This document shows positions 33,234 to 42,690 of a stretch of DNA of 64,000 bases, piece after piece; positions within the stretch are counted from its first letter, which is position 1; each line of letters opens with the position of its first letter. The position numbers were made by a program, and so were the translations under genes. Below the pieces are notes generated by a model. The model was not told the origin of the DNA. It searched no databases and was given only the letters and a program-made list of their open reading frames with translations. The stretch covers positions 124,001 to 188,000 of the forward strand of contig NZ_WRPN01000006.1 of the NCBI RefSeq assembly GCF_009746565.1. Reading direction: 5' to 3'. The DNA is from Mariniflexile maritimum. GTDB lineage: Bacteria > Bacteroidota > Bacteroidia > Flavobacteriales > Flavobacteriaceae.

Positions 33234-34466
33234 CTATTTGCGCAAGTTTACAATACGCTGCAAAAGGGTAGGGTGCGAATAGTGCATAAACACATACGCA
33301 GGGTGCGGTGTTAAGTTGCTCAAACTATTTTTTGATAGTTTTTTTAATGATGAAATAAGCGGCTCTGCTTTATATGTGTTTTTTGCGTAAGCATCGGCTT
33401 GGTATTCAAATTTTCTTGAAAACCAGTTCATAACCAATCCCGTAATTTCTGAAATGGGTGCATAAAGCAACCCAAAAGCGATCAACCCAATATGAAAACT
33501 CGGTATTTCAACGCCCAACGCCTGTGATAATAGGGGGTTTGAAATAAAAAGCGATAAGATAAAAAGCATGAACCCAGTAAGCAAAATCGAGGCAAATAAA
33601 TTGAAAATGATGTGTTTCTTTTTATAATGTCCTACCTCGTGGGCTAACACTGCTACAATCTCATCTTCCTCCAAATCATGTATCAACGTATCATAAAGCG
33701 TTACGCGTTTTTCGTTTCCAAAGCCCGAAAAATAGGCGTTTGCTTTGGTACTCCGTTTGGAGCCATCAATCACAAAAATTTTATCGAGCTTAAACCCGAC
33801 GCTGTTGGCGTATTCTGATATTTTATGGCGCAAATTGCCCGCTTCCAACGGTGTTTGTTTGTTAAAAAGCGGTACAATAAGTTTGGAGTAAAACATATTC
33901 ATAAACACCACAAAAACACTTACCAAGCCCCAAGCATAGAGCCAAAAATTACTGCCGGCCCATTGATAAAACCAAATGATTAATGCTAAAATTCCGCCGC
34001 CAACAAAAGCCATCATCAACCAACCTTTTAGTTTATCCATAAAAAAGGTTTTTTTGGTGGTTTTATTGAAACCGAATTTTTCCTCAATTACAAATGTGCT
34101 GTAATATGAAAATGGGGTTGTGATGATGTCGCTACCAATCATGATTATTCCAAAGAAAATAAGGGCGACAATGATGGGGTTTTCACTGAAACCTCGTGCG
34201 ATGGTATCAACAAACTCAAACCCATCAAATAATAAAAAGCCTAAAGTTAAAACCATTGAAAACGTGGATGTTACTAAGCCGAATTTATAGTTAATGGCTT
34301 TATATTTTTGCGATTTTTTATAGGCCGTTTCATCATAAACATCTTGTAATTCTTTAGGAAGGGCATCGTTAAAATGTTTGGCGTTCAAGGCATCGATAAT
34401 TTTGTCAACAATAAAATTGATGCTGATGATGGCGATGATGATGTAGAAAAGGGTGTTAGCTGTCAT
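33234..34466 (-). CDS. Membrane M48 metalloprotease (CAAX protease/Ste24-like)
   Basis: A 410-residue integral membrane protein of the Ste24 type. The zinc motif HEVGH lies near residue 272 (VAVLAHEVGHYKKKH) and the third ligand is in EYQADAYA near 357. Around six membrane spans occur at the N-terminus, before the motif and after it. The IDGSKRSTKANAYFSGFG segment before the catalytic motif is typical. Bacteria usually lack CAAX-prenylated proteins; this family is thought to degrade membrane proteins, like HtpX. It is a single gene, convergent with btuB. Confidence 0.9.
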   Translation of the reverse strand: MTANTLFYIIIAIISINFIVDKIIDALNAKHFNDALPKELQDVYDETAYKKSQKYKAINYKFGLVTSTFSMVLTLGFLLFDGFEFVDTIARGFSENPIIVALIFFGIIMIGSDIITTPFSYYSTFVIEEKFGFNKTTKKTFFMDKLKGWLMMAFVGGGILALIIWFYQWAGSNFWLYAWGLVSVFVVFMNMFYSKLIVPLFNKQTPLEAGNLRHKISEYANSVGFKLDKIFVIDGSKRSTKANAYFSGFGNEKRVTLYDTLIHDLEEDEIVAVLAHEVGHYKKKHIIFNLFASILLTGFMLFILSLFISNPLLSQALGVEIPSFHIGLIAFGLLYAPISEITGLVMNWFSRKFEYQADAYAKNTYKAEPLISSLKKLSKNSLSNLTPHPAYVFMHYSHPTLLQRIVNLRK

Positions 34467-34549
34467 GTAAAACTTTCGATTTTTATAAATTCAAATTTCA
34501 ATTGTTAATGATAGGGCTTGGGATTTGTGTTTTGATTATTGATAAATTT

Positions 34550-35347
34550 TCAGAGAAAATTTCTCTGCCGTTTCGCTTCAAAAACAAGAATGCCCGCTGC
34601 AACCGACACGTTCATGGAATCGATGTCGCCTTGCATGGGAATAATAATGTTTTGTGTTGCACTTTTTAACCACACGTCGCTCAAACCGGTCGCTTCCGTT
34701 CCCACAACAATGGCGGTAGGTTTGGTAAAATCTTGGGTAGTATAATTTTTTGAAGCTTGTAACGCTGCACAATAAATAGCGATATGTTTTTCTTTTAGAA
34801 AGGTAATAATTTCTGAAGTGGTGCCAATCGCAACTTTATTGGTAAAAACACAACCCACGCTAGAGCGAATGATGTTGGGGTTGTACAAATCGGATTTGGG
34901 GTTGGCAATAATTACCGCATCAACCTTGGCGGCATCGGCGGTTCGTAAAAGGGCACCAATATTTCCGGGTTTTTCGGGTGCTTCGGCAACTAAAATTAAT
35001 GGGTTTTTCGTGTCAAATGTTAAATCGTCAATATTATGGGTTTTGCATTTCGCAACTGCAAGAACACCTTCGGTAGTATCGCGATAGGCCAATTTTTCAT
35101 AAACTTCTTTTGAAATCTCAATAGTGTTTAGCTGTTTGGTTGTTAAATTATTAAGCTGTTCTTCCGAAAATAATTCAGGATAAAACAAGAGTGTTTCCAA
35201 TGCATAACCACCTTTTAATGCCAACGAAATTTCCCTTATTCCTTCAATTAAAAACAAACCGCTTTTTTTGCGCTCGCGCGATTTGTCTTTTAATTGCACC
35301 AGTTGTCGAATATATGGATTTTGGGGGCTTGTTATCAGTTTGTTCAT
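34550..35347 (-). CDS. TrmH/SpoU family RNA 2'-O-methyltransferase
   Basis: A 265-residue SPOUT methyltransferase. The N-terminal substrate-binding domain (about 1-95) starts LITSPQNPYIRQLVQLKDKSRERKKSGLFLIEGIREI. The C-terminal SpoU domain has all three motifs: NIGALLRTADAAKVDAVI (about 128-145), GTEATGLSD near 215 and IPMQGDIDSMNVSVAAGILVFE near 235-256. It 2'-O-methylates a ribose in rRNA or tRNA using S-adenosylmethionine; the target nucleotide cannot be deduced. The layout matches the YsgA/RlmB-like group. It lies 18 bp after the DUF3810 gene and may be co-transcribed with it. Confidence 0.92.
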   Translation of the reverse strand: MNKLITSPQNPYIRQLVQLKDKSRERKKSGLFLIEGIREISLALKGGYALETLLFYPELFSEEQLNNLTTKQLNTIEISKEVYEKLAYRDTTEGVLAVAKCKTHNIDDLTFDTKNPLILVAEAPEKPGNIGALLRTADAAKVDAVIIANPKSDLYNPNIIRSSVGCVFTNKVAIGTTSEIITFLKEKHIAIYCAALQASKNYTTQDFTKPTAIVVGTEATGLSDVWLKSATQNIIIPMQGDIDSMNVSVAAGILVFEAKRQRNFL

Positions 35348-35365
35348 GTGATGACAAAAGTAATT

Positions 35366-36433
35366 TTAAATGTTAGTATTCTCAAAATAATTAACCAAAA
35401 GCGCCACCACATAGCTGTAGCTTTCCATGCCTTTTGCCTGTTTATTGGCTTTTAGGTACGAGCTGTACGTTAATTTAAAGAACGGTTCCAATGGGTTTTC
35501 ATAGCTATCCCAAAAATCGCGGGCTTCCTTATAATTGTTTAAAATGCCCTTGTTAACCGTGTTGTAAAGTGTATCAAAAACCGCTTCATCACGACGCGCA
35601 ATTTCATTAAGGCAAAAGCGCAATGCAAAGGTGTAACCCGAATATTTAAAATAAATATCATCATGGTTTATGGCGGCCAAACACCCAATAAAATTCGCCT
35701 CATTTTCAGCGGCAAAACCCAACTGGTGCGCCATTTCGTGCGTGGTTGTTGTTGGAAATAAATACGTGGGAATCAACCCATCAACATGCGCTTCGCCCGT
35801 TAACGGATTCAAATACCCACTAAAACCCATATAGGTTAACGGATAGCTAAAAAGTGATTTTTTAATGCTTTTTGGGTGGTATTCCAACTTCGGAAAGCTG
35901 TTTTTTAAATGGGCATAACCTGTTGGTGCCATTTCAAAAATAACCGATTTTGAATAGGGAATATCAATTTTAAGCGTGTCGTTTCCGGCAATTTCGCTGT
36001 ATAGCATATTCGATTTTGAAATAAGGGTTTCGGTTACTTTTATAAGTTGCTCGGTGGTATAATCAGCTTCCAAATGCAAACTTTTGTGCAGTGGCAAGCG
36101 GTAATAATTCAGCCCCCAAAACAAGTGAAATGCAAAATAAACCATCGAAATCGCCGAAAACACATCCAAAAACCACCCTTTTGTATCTGTTTTTAAACGC
36201 TTAAAATTTTTAAAAACCCACCGCGCCATATAAATAATTGCAAACGCATACACCACATCGCCAAACGAAAACGGCAGCCAACCCAACATAAACCTGAATG
36301 TTTGCGAAATGTACGGGTAAATACCGTTGCTATAAAATCGTTCCACAAAATCGGGGTAGTTGGCCAGCCATTTCACCAAAAAATACTGTGGAATAATCGA
36401 AAATGCAATAATGGTTTTTGTTTTTTTCAGCAT
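35366..36433 (-). CDS. DUF3810 family membrane protein with zincin-like motif
   Basis: A 355-residue protein with about three N-terminal membrane spans (to about residue 110) and a large soluble C-terminal domain. The latter contains TTTHEMAHQLGFAAENEANF near residue 233, an HExxH zinc-protease motif with a downstream glutamate pattern (ExE/N). Family members (DUF3810) are Bacteroidetes and Firmicutes proteins of unknown function, though the motif suggests a metallopeptidase. The protein would sit in the inner membrane. It shares a strand with the RNA methyltransferase gene 18 bp downstream and is divergent from pepD. Confidence 0.85.
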   Translation of the reverse strand: MLKKTKTIIAFSIIPQYFLVKWLANYPDFVERFYSNGIYPYISQTFRFMLGWLPFSFGDVVYAFAIIYMARWVFKNFKRLKTDTKGWFLDVFSAISMVYFAFHLFWGLNYYRLPLHKSLHLEADYTTEQLIKVTETLISKSNMLYSEIAGNDTLKIDIPYSKSVIFEMAPTGYAHLKNSFPKLEYHPKSIKKSLFSYPLTYMGFSGYLNPLTGEAHVDGLIPTYLFPTTTTHEMAHQLGFAAENEANFIGCLAAINHDDIYFKYSGYTFALRFCLNEIARRDEAVFDTLYNTVNKGILNNYKEARDFWDSYENPLEPFFKLTYSSYLKANKQAKGMESYSYVVALLVNYFENTNI

Positions 36434-36492
36434 GCATCAAAAGTAATAAAAATTTGTACCCTATGGCAGGTGTTTATTTATTAAGGTTTCTT

Positions 36493-36621
36493 CCTGCTGT
36501 CCGCTATATCTTTTTGCGAAACAGTCCCGAACTTGTTTCGGTATCTTATCAAATTTACTGGTTTTCACTAGGTTATTGCATATCATCCATGTTTCGCAAA
36601 AAGGATGCCGCTACCATCAGG
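36493..36621. repeat. Dispersed inverted-repeat element (CCGCTATATCTTTTTGC type)
   Basis: The left arm CCTGCTGTCCGCTATATC (36493-36510) continues TTTTTGCGAAAC; the right arm GTTTCGCAAAAAGGATGC (36591-36608) continues CGCTACCATCAGG. TTTTTGCGAAAC / GTTTCGCAAAAA are perfectly complementary, and the outer parts pair imperfectly, around a loop of about 68 bp. I recognise this arrangement (pyrimidine arm with CTATCTTTTT, purine arm with AAAAAGGATxxCGCT) from intergenic DNA of many Flavobacteriaceae. It has no coding capacity and lies in the divergent region between the DUF3810 gene and pepD. Confidence 0.6.
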
Positions 36622-36635
36622 AGTAATAGCAATGG

Positions 36636-36670
36636 TTTGGTACTGTTTAAAGTGATTTTTAGTAACTTTG
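36636..36670 (+). promoter_or_regulatory. Promoter of pepD
   Basis: TTTG at 36636-36639 and TAACTTTG at 36663-36670 are separated by 23 bp, at the long end of the accepted range. The ATG at 36691 follows 20 bp later. This supports that start over longer in-frame alternatives that would read through the repeat. Confidence 0.5.
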
Positions 36671-36690
36671 CAAAACTTAATAAAAGCATC

Positions 36691-38154
36691 ATGAATTCAG
36701 AAATAAGACAGCTCAAGCCCCAACAACTTTGGAATAAATTCGTCGATTTAAACGCCATACCGCGCGCCTCAAAAAAAGAAGCCCGAGTGGTCGCTTTTAT
36801 AAAAGATTTTGGAAAAAACCTAGGCTTGGAAACCTTTGAGGATGCGGTTGGTAACGTTATCATCAAAAAACCGGCCACAGCGGGTATGGAACATAAAACC
36901 ACCGTGGTATTGCAGTCGCATTTGGATATGGTGCACCAAAAAAACAACGACACCGCGTTCGATTTCGATACACAGGGTATCAAAATGTATATTTCTGGCG
37001 ATTGGGTACATGCCGATGGCACAACCCTTGGTGCCGATAACGGCTTGGGCGTTGCTACCATACTGGCAATTTTAGAAAGCACTACCATTGCTCATCCCGC
37101 TATTGAAGCCTTATTTACCATTGATGAGGAAACCGGTATGACAGGGGCAAAAGGCTTGAAAGGCGGTTTGCTAGAAGGTAAAATCCTTTTAAATTTAGAT
37201 ACCGAAGAAGATGATGAATTGGGCGTAGGTTGTGCCGGCGGTATTGATGTTACAGCTACCAGAACCTATGTTGAAGAGGAAACACCCGAGTTCAAAATAG
37301 GCTTTAAAATAAACGTAAAAGGGTTACAAGGCGGACATTCGGGTATGCAAATCCATGAAGGGTTGGGTAATGCCAATAAACTTATGAACCGCTTGTTGTT
37401 TGATGGCTTTGAAAACTTCGGATTGCGCATTTCTGAAATTGATGGCGGTAGTTTGCGCAACGCCATACCAAGAGAAAGTAAAGCGATTGTAGCCATTGAT
37501 GCCATGCACAAAGAAACGTTTTTGTTGGAGATGAACGCACATGCCGAAGCTATAAAAGCGGAATTAAAAACCAAGGAACCCGATTTAAAAATTGTTATTG
37601 AAGCCTGCGAAACACCAAAAAAAATCATGGATTTAGGGATTCAAGAAGGACTTACCAGAGCTCTGTACGCAGCGCAAAACGGTGTGTACCGCATGAGTGC
37701 CGATATTCCCAATTTGGTTGAAACCTCCAATAATATCGCTAGGGTAGTGGTAAAAAATGGCAAAATTAAAATTTCCTGTTTAACGCGTTCATCGGTAGAG
37801 AGTTCTAAAATGGATTTGGCAAATACGTTGCGCGCCACCTTTGAATTAACAGGCTGTGAAGTCGATTTTTCGGGCGACTATCCAGGGTGGACCCCTAACA
37901 TGGAATCGCCCATCTTAAAAATAATGACCCAAATTTATACTGACCTAACAGGTGAAGAACCGCACGTTGCAGCATGCCATGCCGGATTGGAATGTGGCAT
38001 TTTAGGGCAACATTATCCTGATATGGATATGATTAGTTTTGGGCCGAACATTAAAGGTGCACACTCGCCCGATGAACGCGCCCAAATTTCATCGGTGCAA
38101 AAATATTGGAAGTTTGTACTGGAAATTTTAAAACAGATACCGGATAGAAATTAG
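36691..38154 (+). CDS. pepD: Aminoacyl-histidine dipeptidase (M20 family)
   Basis: A 487-residue di-zinc peptidase of the PepD type, which cleaves Xaa-His and other dipeptides in the cytoplasm. Metal-binding landmarks: QSHLDMVHQKN near 75-85, GADNGLGVA near 117, DEETGMTGAKGL near 146-157, LDTEEDDEL near 168, and the C-terminal GAHSPDERAQI. The lid domain (about 200-385) includes KGLQGGHSGMQIH. The start MNSEIRQLKPQQLWNKF fits the family. The frame is open far upstream to 36418, but that stretch overlaps a repeat element and lies before the promoter. It is a single gene. Confidence 0.93.
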   Translation: MNSEIRQLKPQQLWNKFVDLNAIPRASKKEARVVAFIKDFGKNLGLETFEDAVGNVIIKKPATAGMEHKTTVVLQSHLDMVHQKNNDTAFDFDTQGIKMYISGDWVHADGTTLGADNGLGVATILAILESTTIAHPAIEALFTIDEETGMTGAKGLKGGLLEGKILLNLDTEEDDELGVGCAGGIDVTATRTYVEEETPEFKIGFKINVKGLQGGHSGMQIHEGLGNANKLMNRLLFDGFENFGLRISEIDGGSLRNAIPRESKAIVAIDAMHKETFLLEMNAHAEAIKAELKTKEPDLKIVIEACETPKKIMDLGIQEGLTRALYAAQNGVYRMSADIPNLVETSNNIARVVVKNGKIKISCLTRSSVESSKMDLANTLRATFELTGCEVDFSGDYPGWTPNMESPILKIMTQIYTDLTGEEPHVAACHAGLECGILGQHYPDMDMISFGPNIKGAHSPDERAQISSVQKYWKFVLEILKQIPDRN

Positions 38155-38274
38155 AATTAAGGTGCATTGGCAGTTTTCAGTAAAAAAAAAATTGGCAATC
38201 ATTATGCCGTTAACTGTTTATGAACTTTTACGTTTTGTGTTGAAAATACAATTGGCTTTTTTAAGGATATTATG

Positions 38275-39303
38275 TTAGTCGCTTTTTTCTTTTTTCAGTA
38301 TTTTAACGATGCGGTTAATGATAATTTCCGATAAGTTCCACTCATAGCCATCAAAATTAGTTGTATTGATAAATTGAACCACAACCGTATTGATGTCCTT
38401 ATGGTATTCTGCAAGACTTTGATACCCAGGAACTAGGCCTCCGTGCTCATAAACATAAGGATATATTTCTTGTTCCCCTTCATCGAATACGGGACCATCG
38501 TTTAGGGCACGCAAAAACAGGCCCACGTCTTCTGCCGTAGCCAACATGCCATTTTCGTTGGTCTTAAAATCGTCTTCAACACCCACATAGTAGCCGCTCA
38601 TAACATCCTTTAAATCCACTTCGTTAAGCGAAAAAAACGTATTGTTCAGTTTCAATGGTTTCAATATTTTCTCTTTAATATAGTGTTCATGGCTGTATCC
38701 TAATACCTTATCAATAATGTTACGAAGCAGCAAATAATTTGTGTTTGAATATTCGTAGCCATCATCGGGTTTAAAACTAGCTGGTAAATCGAGGGCAAAT
38801 TCAAGGGCGTTTTTGCCGTTTTTTTGTTCATCTTTCCAAAACGCCGGATTATTGGTAAAATTGGGAATGCCGCTTCGATGCTGTACCATCATTTTCAAGG
38901 TAATGCTTTCCGCATTTTCAATTCTGCCTACAAGCTCGGGGAAATAATGGGCAAGGGTTTCATTTAAGGACAAGCGTTTTTCCTTGGCTAATTTGGTAAT
39001 AGAAACGGCAACATATAACTTGCTAATGCTTGCAATTTTGAACAACGATTTTGGGTTGGCCGGTATTTTGTTTTTTCGGTCTTTCCAGCCACCTGTATAA
39101 AACGCCGGCGGTTTACCAGCTTGGTCCACATAAACGATCATGCCGTCAAACCCATATCCAAGGGCTTCATCTACTTGTTCTTGAACCGTGTCGGGAAGCG
39201 GTAAAATCCAAGCCTTGACCAAAATCCAGGGCACGAACCACAACGAGGATATGCTTGCAATAATGAATATAATTTTGAGTATTTTTTTTGTTTTTTTGGT
39301 CAT
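38275..39303 (-). CDS. Serine hydrolase of the beta-lactamase/penicillin-binding (S12) family
   Basis: A 342-residue protein with an N-terminal membrane span (about 9-33) as signal-anchor. The catalytic pattern of class C beta-lactamase relatives is present: S92-x-x-K95 in SISKLY, Y185-S-N187 in YEYSNTNY, and HGG near the C-terminus (YEHGGLVPGYQS). The active site would be periplasmic. Such proteins include D-aminopeptidases, esterases and regulators of cell-wall turnover, so the substrate is open. It stands alone, with no clear promoter or terminator. Confidence 0.88.
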   Translation of the reverse strand: MTKKTKKILKIIFIIASISSLWFVPWILVKAWILPLPDTVQEQVDEALGYGFDGMIVYVDQAGKPPAFYTGGWKDRKNKIPANPKSLFKIASISKLYVAVSITKLAKEKRLSLNETLAHYFPELVGRIENAESITLKMMVQHRSGIPNFTNNPAFWKDEQKNGKNALEFALDLPASFKPDDGYEYSNTNYLLLRNIIDKVLGYSHEHYIKEKILKPLKLNNTFFSLNEVDLKDVMSGYYVGVEDDFKTNENGMLATAEDVGLFLRALNDGPVFDEGEQEIYPYVYEHGGLVPGYQSLAEYHKDINTVVVQFINTTNFDGYEWNLSEIIINRIVKILKKEKSD

Positions 39304-39594
39304 GCTTTTTCAGTACGCGGACATAATATAGCAAATAAAAACCAAATAGACAATTGGCAAGGAGGGTTTTAGTGGGTAGGCTTACAACAGCAATTCATTT
39401 TTATACGGTTTTGTTGCCTGCTGGATTTTAATTGGTTTTCAGACTTTAAAATAGCTGATAAATAGTCTCTTTTGCCATTAAATATCGAGCTTTTGATGCG
39501 TTAATTTTTTTGTTAGTTCTGTGGATTACAAACTATTTGCATCCATTTCATATAACAAGAGCAAGTATCATAAAATCTAAGTTTTTTTGTTTTT
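39304..39594. other. Intergenic region without recognised feature
   Basis: About 290 bp between the serine hydrolase gene and the next minus-strand gene. It is AT-rich, with no plausible reading frame, no strong hairpin and no exact TAnnTTTG box with a partner on either strand. Confidence 0.5.
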
Positions 39595-40107
39595 TTATTC
39601 CACCAAGGATTTTGAAATGGTTAAATAATCATTTTTCAATAAGTCTTTGTTTTCAAGAATGGTCCAGCACAAAATTTTATAGAAATGTTCTTTGGTTTCA
39701 ACGGTGGTTATCAGCATATAAAAATGGCCATCTTCGTTAGACCAGCTCATTTCAACTTGTGCATGTTGGTTTTTGTTTGATTCAAATTCCGTTATTTCGG
39801 AAAGGGTTCTGTTTTGCGTTTCAAGTTGATAGTCTTTAGTAAAGTTTTCTAAAAATTCTCTAGCATTTTGAAACACCATGCTTAAAGATTGTAACTCGTC
39901 CTTTGAATCTTCAATAACAATAACATAGGCTTCTTTTACGATATTGTTGTATTGCAAGGTGGCAACATCATTCAAATTGTAGGTTTTAACCATGTAATTT
40001 GGTATTTCCAAACGATAACAGTTGCCGCCACTTTTAGTTGAAAAGTTTTGGGAAAAAGAATGATGGGTTATTGTTGCTAGAAGCAGAAAGGCAATAAATG
40101 TTCTCAT
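39595..40107 (-). CDS. Secreted protein of unknown function
   Basis: A 170-residue protein with a signal peptide (MRTFIAFLLLATITHHSFSQ). The mature domain alternates strands and helices: LEIPNYMVKTYNLNDVATLQYNN, AYVIVIEDSKDEL, then HAQVEMSWSNEDGHFYMLITTVETKEHFYKILCWT and a C-terminal helix. This resembles PsbP/MOG1-like small domains found in flavobacterial exported proteins, though I would not assign one with confidence. The start at 40107 is preferred to an upstream ATG at 40176 because it gives a proper signal peptide. It follows the large TonB receptor gene by about 100 bp on the same strand. Confidence 0.68.
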   Translation of the reverse strand: MRTFIAFLLLATITHHSFSQNFSTKSGGNCYRLEIPNYMVKTYNLNDVATLQYNNIVKEAYVIVIEDSKDELQSLSMVFQNAREFLENFTKDYQLETQNRTLSEITEFESNKNQHAQVEMSWSNEDGHFYMLITTVETKEHFYKILCWTILENKDLLKNDYLTISKSLVE

Positions 40108-40208
40108 AGCATTTGTGTTTTTTATGATAACATAACAAAAGGTACTCCTGTTGTTTGTTTTTTGAACCAACACCAAATACCCTTAACCAAATATACAAAA
40201 CAACCGTT

Positions 40209-42674
40209 TTAAAATTTCATGGTTGTACGCACATTAAACACACGGGGGGTTAAATAGTTGGGTATGGCATATTGGCGTTTGGTATAAACATCGCGTACCC
40301 ACGTGTTGGTGATAGCGTTTTGCACATCGAACATATTGAAAATTTCAAACCCAAACGAGAGTTCCTTGAACGGTTTTTTCCAACCGTTGTTAAATTGTTT
40401 ATTGGCATCCACCAAAACAAATTGCAGACCTAAATCGGCACGTTTGTAATCGGGCAAGCGGTTTTGGTAGTCGTAGGGGTTGGCATAACTGGGCGATCCA
40501 CCGGGCAACCCTGTATTGTAAACCAAGTTCAAGTACATTTTCATATTAGGTACGTTGGGTACATAATCTTGAAAAAGAGCTGCAAATTTTAAACGCTGGT
40601 CGGTGGGGCGGGCAATATAGCCTTGGTTATTAATGTTTTCCTCAGTTTTTAGATAGCCAAAACTAAACCACGATTCGGTGCCCGGAACAAACTCGCCATT
40701 TAATCGCATATCCAAGCCGTATGCATAAGCCTTGGCATTGTTGTTGGCAGCATAGCGAATACGCACGTTTTCAAGTGTATAAGGGTTAACATCGTTCAGG
40801 TTTTTATAATAGGCTTCGGAAGTGAGCTTAAAGGGGCGTTCCCACATTTTAAAGCTATACTCGTTTCCTAAAACCAAGTGAAACGATTGTTGCGCTTTTA
40901 CATTTGGTTGCACAACGCCGTTTGCATCACGCAGTTCTCTGTAAAATGGTGGTTGGTAGTATAAACCGGCCGCTATTCTAAAAAGCATGTCTTTTTCCCA
41001 ATAGGGTTTTATGGCGAATTGTGCCCGCGGACTGAAAACGGTTTGGTTTGATTTGGAGGCAGTGTTTTTGTCGCTTACCGACCAATTATGCACCCGAACT
41101 CCCGCATTGTACCAAACGTCGCTTGTGCCTATGGTGGCGCGTTTGCTCCATTGGGCGTATGCTTGCAAGCGGTTTATGGTTGTGTAATTGGCGGCCCTTA
41201 CGTTTTGAAATGCTTCCAAAGGGCCGCTATATGGTATATAAGGTTGCTCGTTTACAGGTGTCGTTTTGGGCGGACGAATGGAAAATCCAGCAGAATCGAT
41301 AACTTCCCACTCTATAAGGCGGTCGCGAATATCTTCATTGGTGTATTTTAAAGCCCATTCGAAGCGGTTTTCCCCCATTTTAAAATCGCCTTTATGTTCA
41401 ATGTTGGTAATTAGGGCATCCAAATCGTTGCGACCATGGTTTAATTGGCTACCAACACCGCGGCTAAATTCAACGTCGCCTAAATTTTCATCACCAATAT
41501 TGGTGTTTACTTCACCCAATCGGTACTGTGCCAAAATATCAAAATACTCTTCTTCGGTGGTGTGGTATCTGGAGGCGATTGCTTTCAAGGTTAAATCGTT
41601 ATTCACAAAATAAGTGCCTTTAAAAGCCCCAAAATAGGTTTGGTAACGGTCTTTTTCCCGACCTTCATAAAACACCAAAAGCGCAATGGGGTCGGCTAAA
41701 GTGCCAAAATTGGTCTGTCTTGTTTGTGGTTGGTAATTGTATTTGTTAAGGGATGCGTTCCCTAAAAAACTTAAGTGGAATTTACTGGAAAACATATAGG
41801 TAAAATACCCTTGGGCATCGCCAAATGCAGGTTTGTAATTGGTTTCGGTTTCCTTGGCTTTTACCAATAGGCTATTGTCGCGGTAACGCACGCCAACAAT
41901 GCCCGAAAATTTAGAATCTTTGCTGATGCTTTCAACCGAAACACTGCCACCAAGCAAGCTTATATCGGCATTCACTTCAAATTGATAGGGGGTTTTGTAA
42001 GTGATATCTAAAACGGACGATAATTTATCGCCATATTTTGCTTGAAAACCACCTGCCGAAAAATCGACGTTTTGTACCAAATCGGTGTTTACAAAACTTA
42101 AGCCTTCCTGTTGGCCCGAGCGTACCAAAAACGGACGATACACTTCAATATCATTTACATACACTAAGTTTTCATCATAATTGCCACCGCGTACCGCGTA
42201 TTGTGTGCTTAATTCGTTGTTGTTGCTCACACCGGGAAGCGTGAGCAATAGGTTTTCAACACCTGCATTCGCACCCGGAATCTTCCGTATGGTTTCGGGT
42301 TTTAGGCTAACAATGCCCGCAACCTCCTTTTGGCGTTTGTTGGTAACCATGACAGCGGCTATTTGTTCAACGGAAGTGCTCATTACAGGGTTAAACTCAT
42401 AATCCTCGCCATTTTTTAAATTGAATTTTGCCACCACTTTTTTATGGGAAAGATGGGTGAATTCTACTGAAACATCGGTGTTTGCTGGAATTTCCAACAA
42501 ATAAAAACCATTGGCGTTGGTTACGGTACCCTTGTTGCCGGCTTTAATGTTTACGTTTAAAATGGGCGTGTTGGTTTCATCTAAAATAACACCTTTTATG
42601 GTAGCTGTTTGGCCATAGCCTACAAATAGCGTGGCAAACAATAGCGCAATGGAAACTTGAAATTTTGTTTTCAA
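40209..42674 (-). CDS. TonB-dependent receptor with CarboxypepD_reg-like domain
   Basis: An outer-membrane receptor of about 821 residues. The likely start is TTG at 42674, which yields a signal peptide MKTKFQVSIALLFATLFVGYGQ; the frame is open to an ATG at 42737, but that would overlap the upstream gene by 47 bp. Next come a CarboxypepD_reg-like domain (TIKGVILDETNTPILNVNIKAGNKGT), a plug (IPGANAGVENLLLTLPGV, YAVRGGNYDENLVYVNDIEVYRP), and a large barrel ending FNVRTTMKF. No SusD partner is adjacent, so it is not a glycan-uptake SusC in the strict sense. It is 16 bp after the M23 peptidase gene and likely co-transcribed. Substrate unknown. Confidence 0.9.
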   Translation of the reverse strand: MKTKFQVSIALLFATLFVGYGQTATIKGVILDETNTPILNVNIKAGNKGTVTNANGFYLLEIPANTDVSVEFTHLSHKKVVAKFNLKNGEDYEFNPVMSTSVEQIAAVMVTNKRQKEVAGIVSLKPETIRKIPGANAGVENLLLTLPGVSNNNELSTQYAVRGGNYDENLVYVNDIEVYRPFLVRSGQQEGLSFVNTDLVQNVDFSAGGFQAKYGDKLSSVLDITYKTPYQFEVNADISLLGGSVSVESISKDSKFSGIVGVRYRDNSLLVKAKETETNYKPAFGDAQGYFTYMFSSKFHLSFLGNASLNKYNYQPQTRQTNFGTLADPIALLVFYEGREKDRYQTYFGAFKGTYFVNNDLTLKAIASRYHTTEEEYFDILAQYRLGEVNTNIGDENLGDVEFSRGVGSQLNHGRNDLDALITNIEHKGDFKMGENRFEWALKYTNEDIRDRLIEWEVIDSAGFSIRPPKTTPVNEQPYIPYSGPLEAFQNVRAANYTTINRLQAYAQWSKRATIGTSDVWYNAGVRVHNWSVSDKNTASKSNQTVFSPRAQFAIKPYWEKDMLFRIAAGLYYQPPFYRELRDANGVVQPNVKAQQSFHLVLGNEYSFKMWERPFKLTSEAYYKNLNDVNPYTLENVRIRYAANNNAKAYAYGLDMRLNGEFVPGTESWFSFGYLKTEENINNQGYIARPTDQRLKFAALFQDYVPNVPNMKMYLNLVYNTGLPGGSPSYANPYDYQNRLPDYKRADLGLQFVLVDANKQFNNGWKKPFKELSFGFEIFNMFDVQNAITNTWVRDVYTKRQYAIPNYLTPRVFNVRTTMKF

Positions 42675-42690
42675 ATGGATAAATAATTTT

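Noticed and set aside
36418-36690. In-frame N-terminal extension of pepD
   Set aside because: It overlaps a non-coding inverted repeat and lies upstream of the likely promoter; the family starts near MNSEIRQLKPQQ.
36573-37088. Minus-strand open frame of 171 codons over pepD
   Set aside because: Complement of a well-supported enzyme gene, no recognisable domain.
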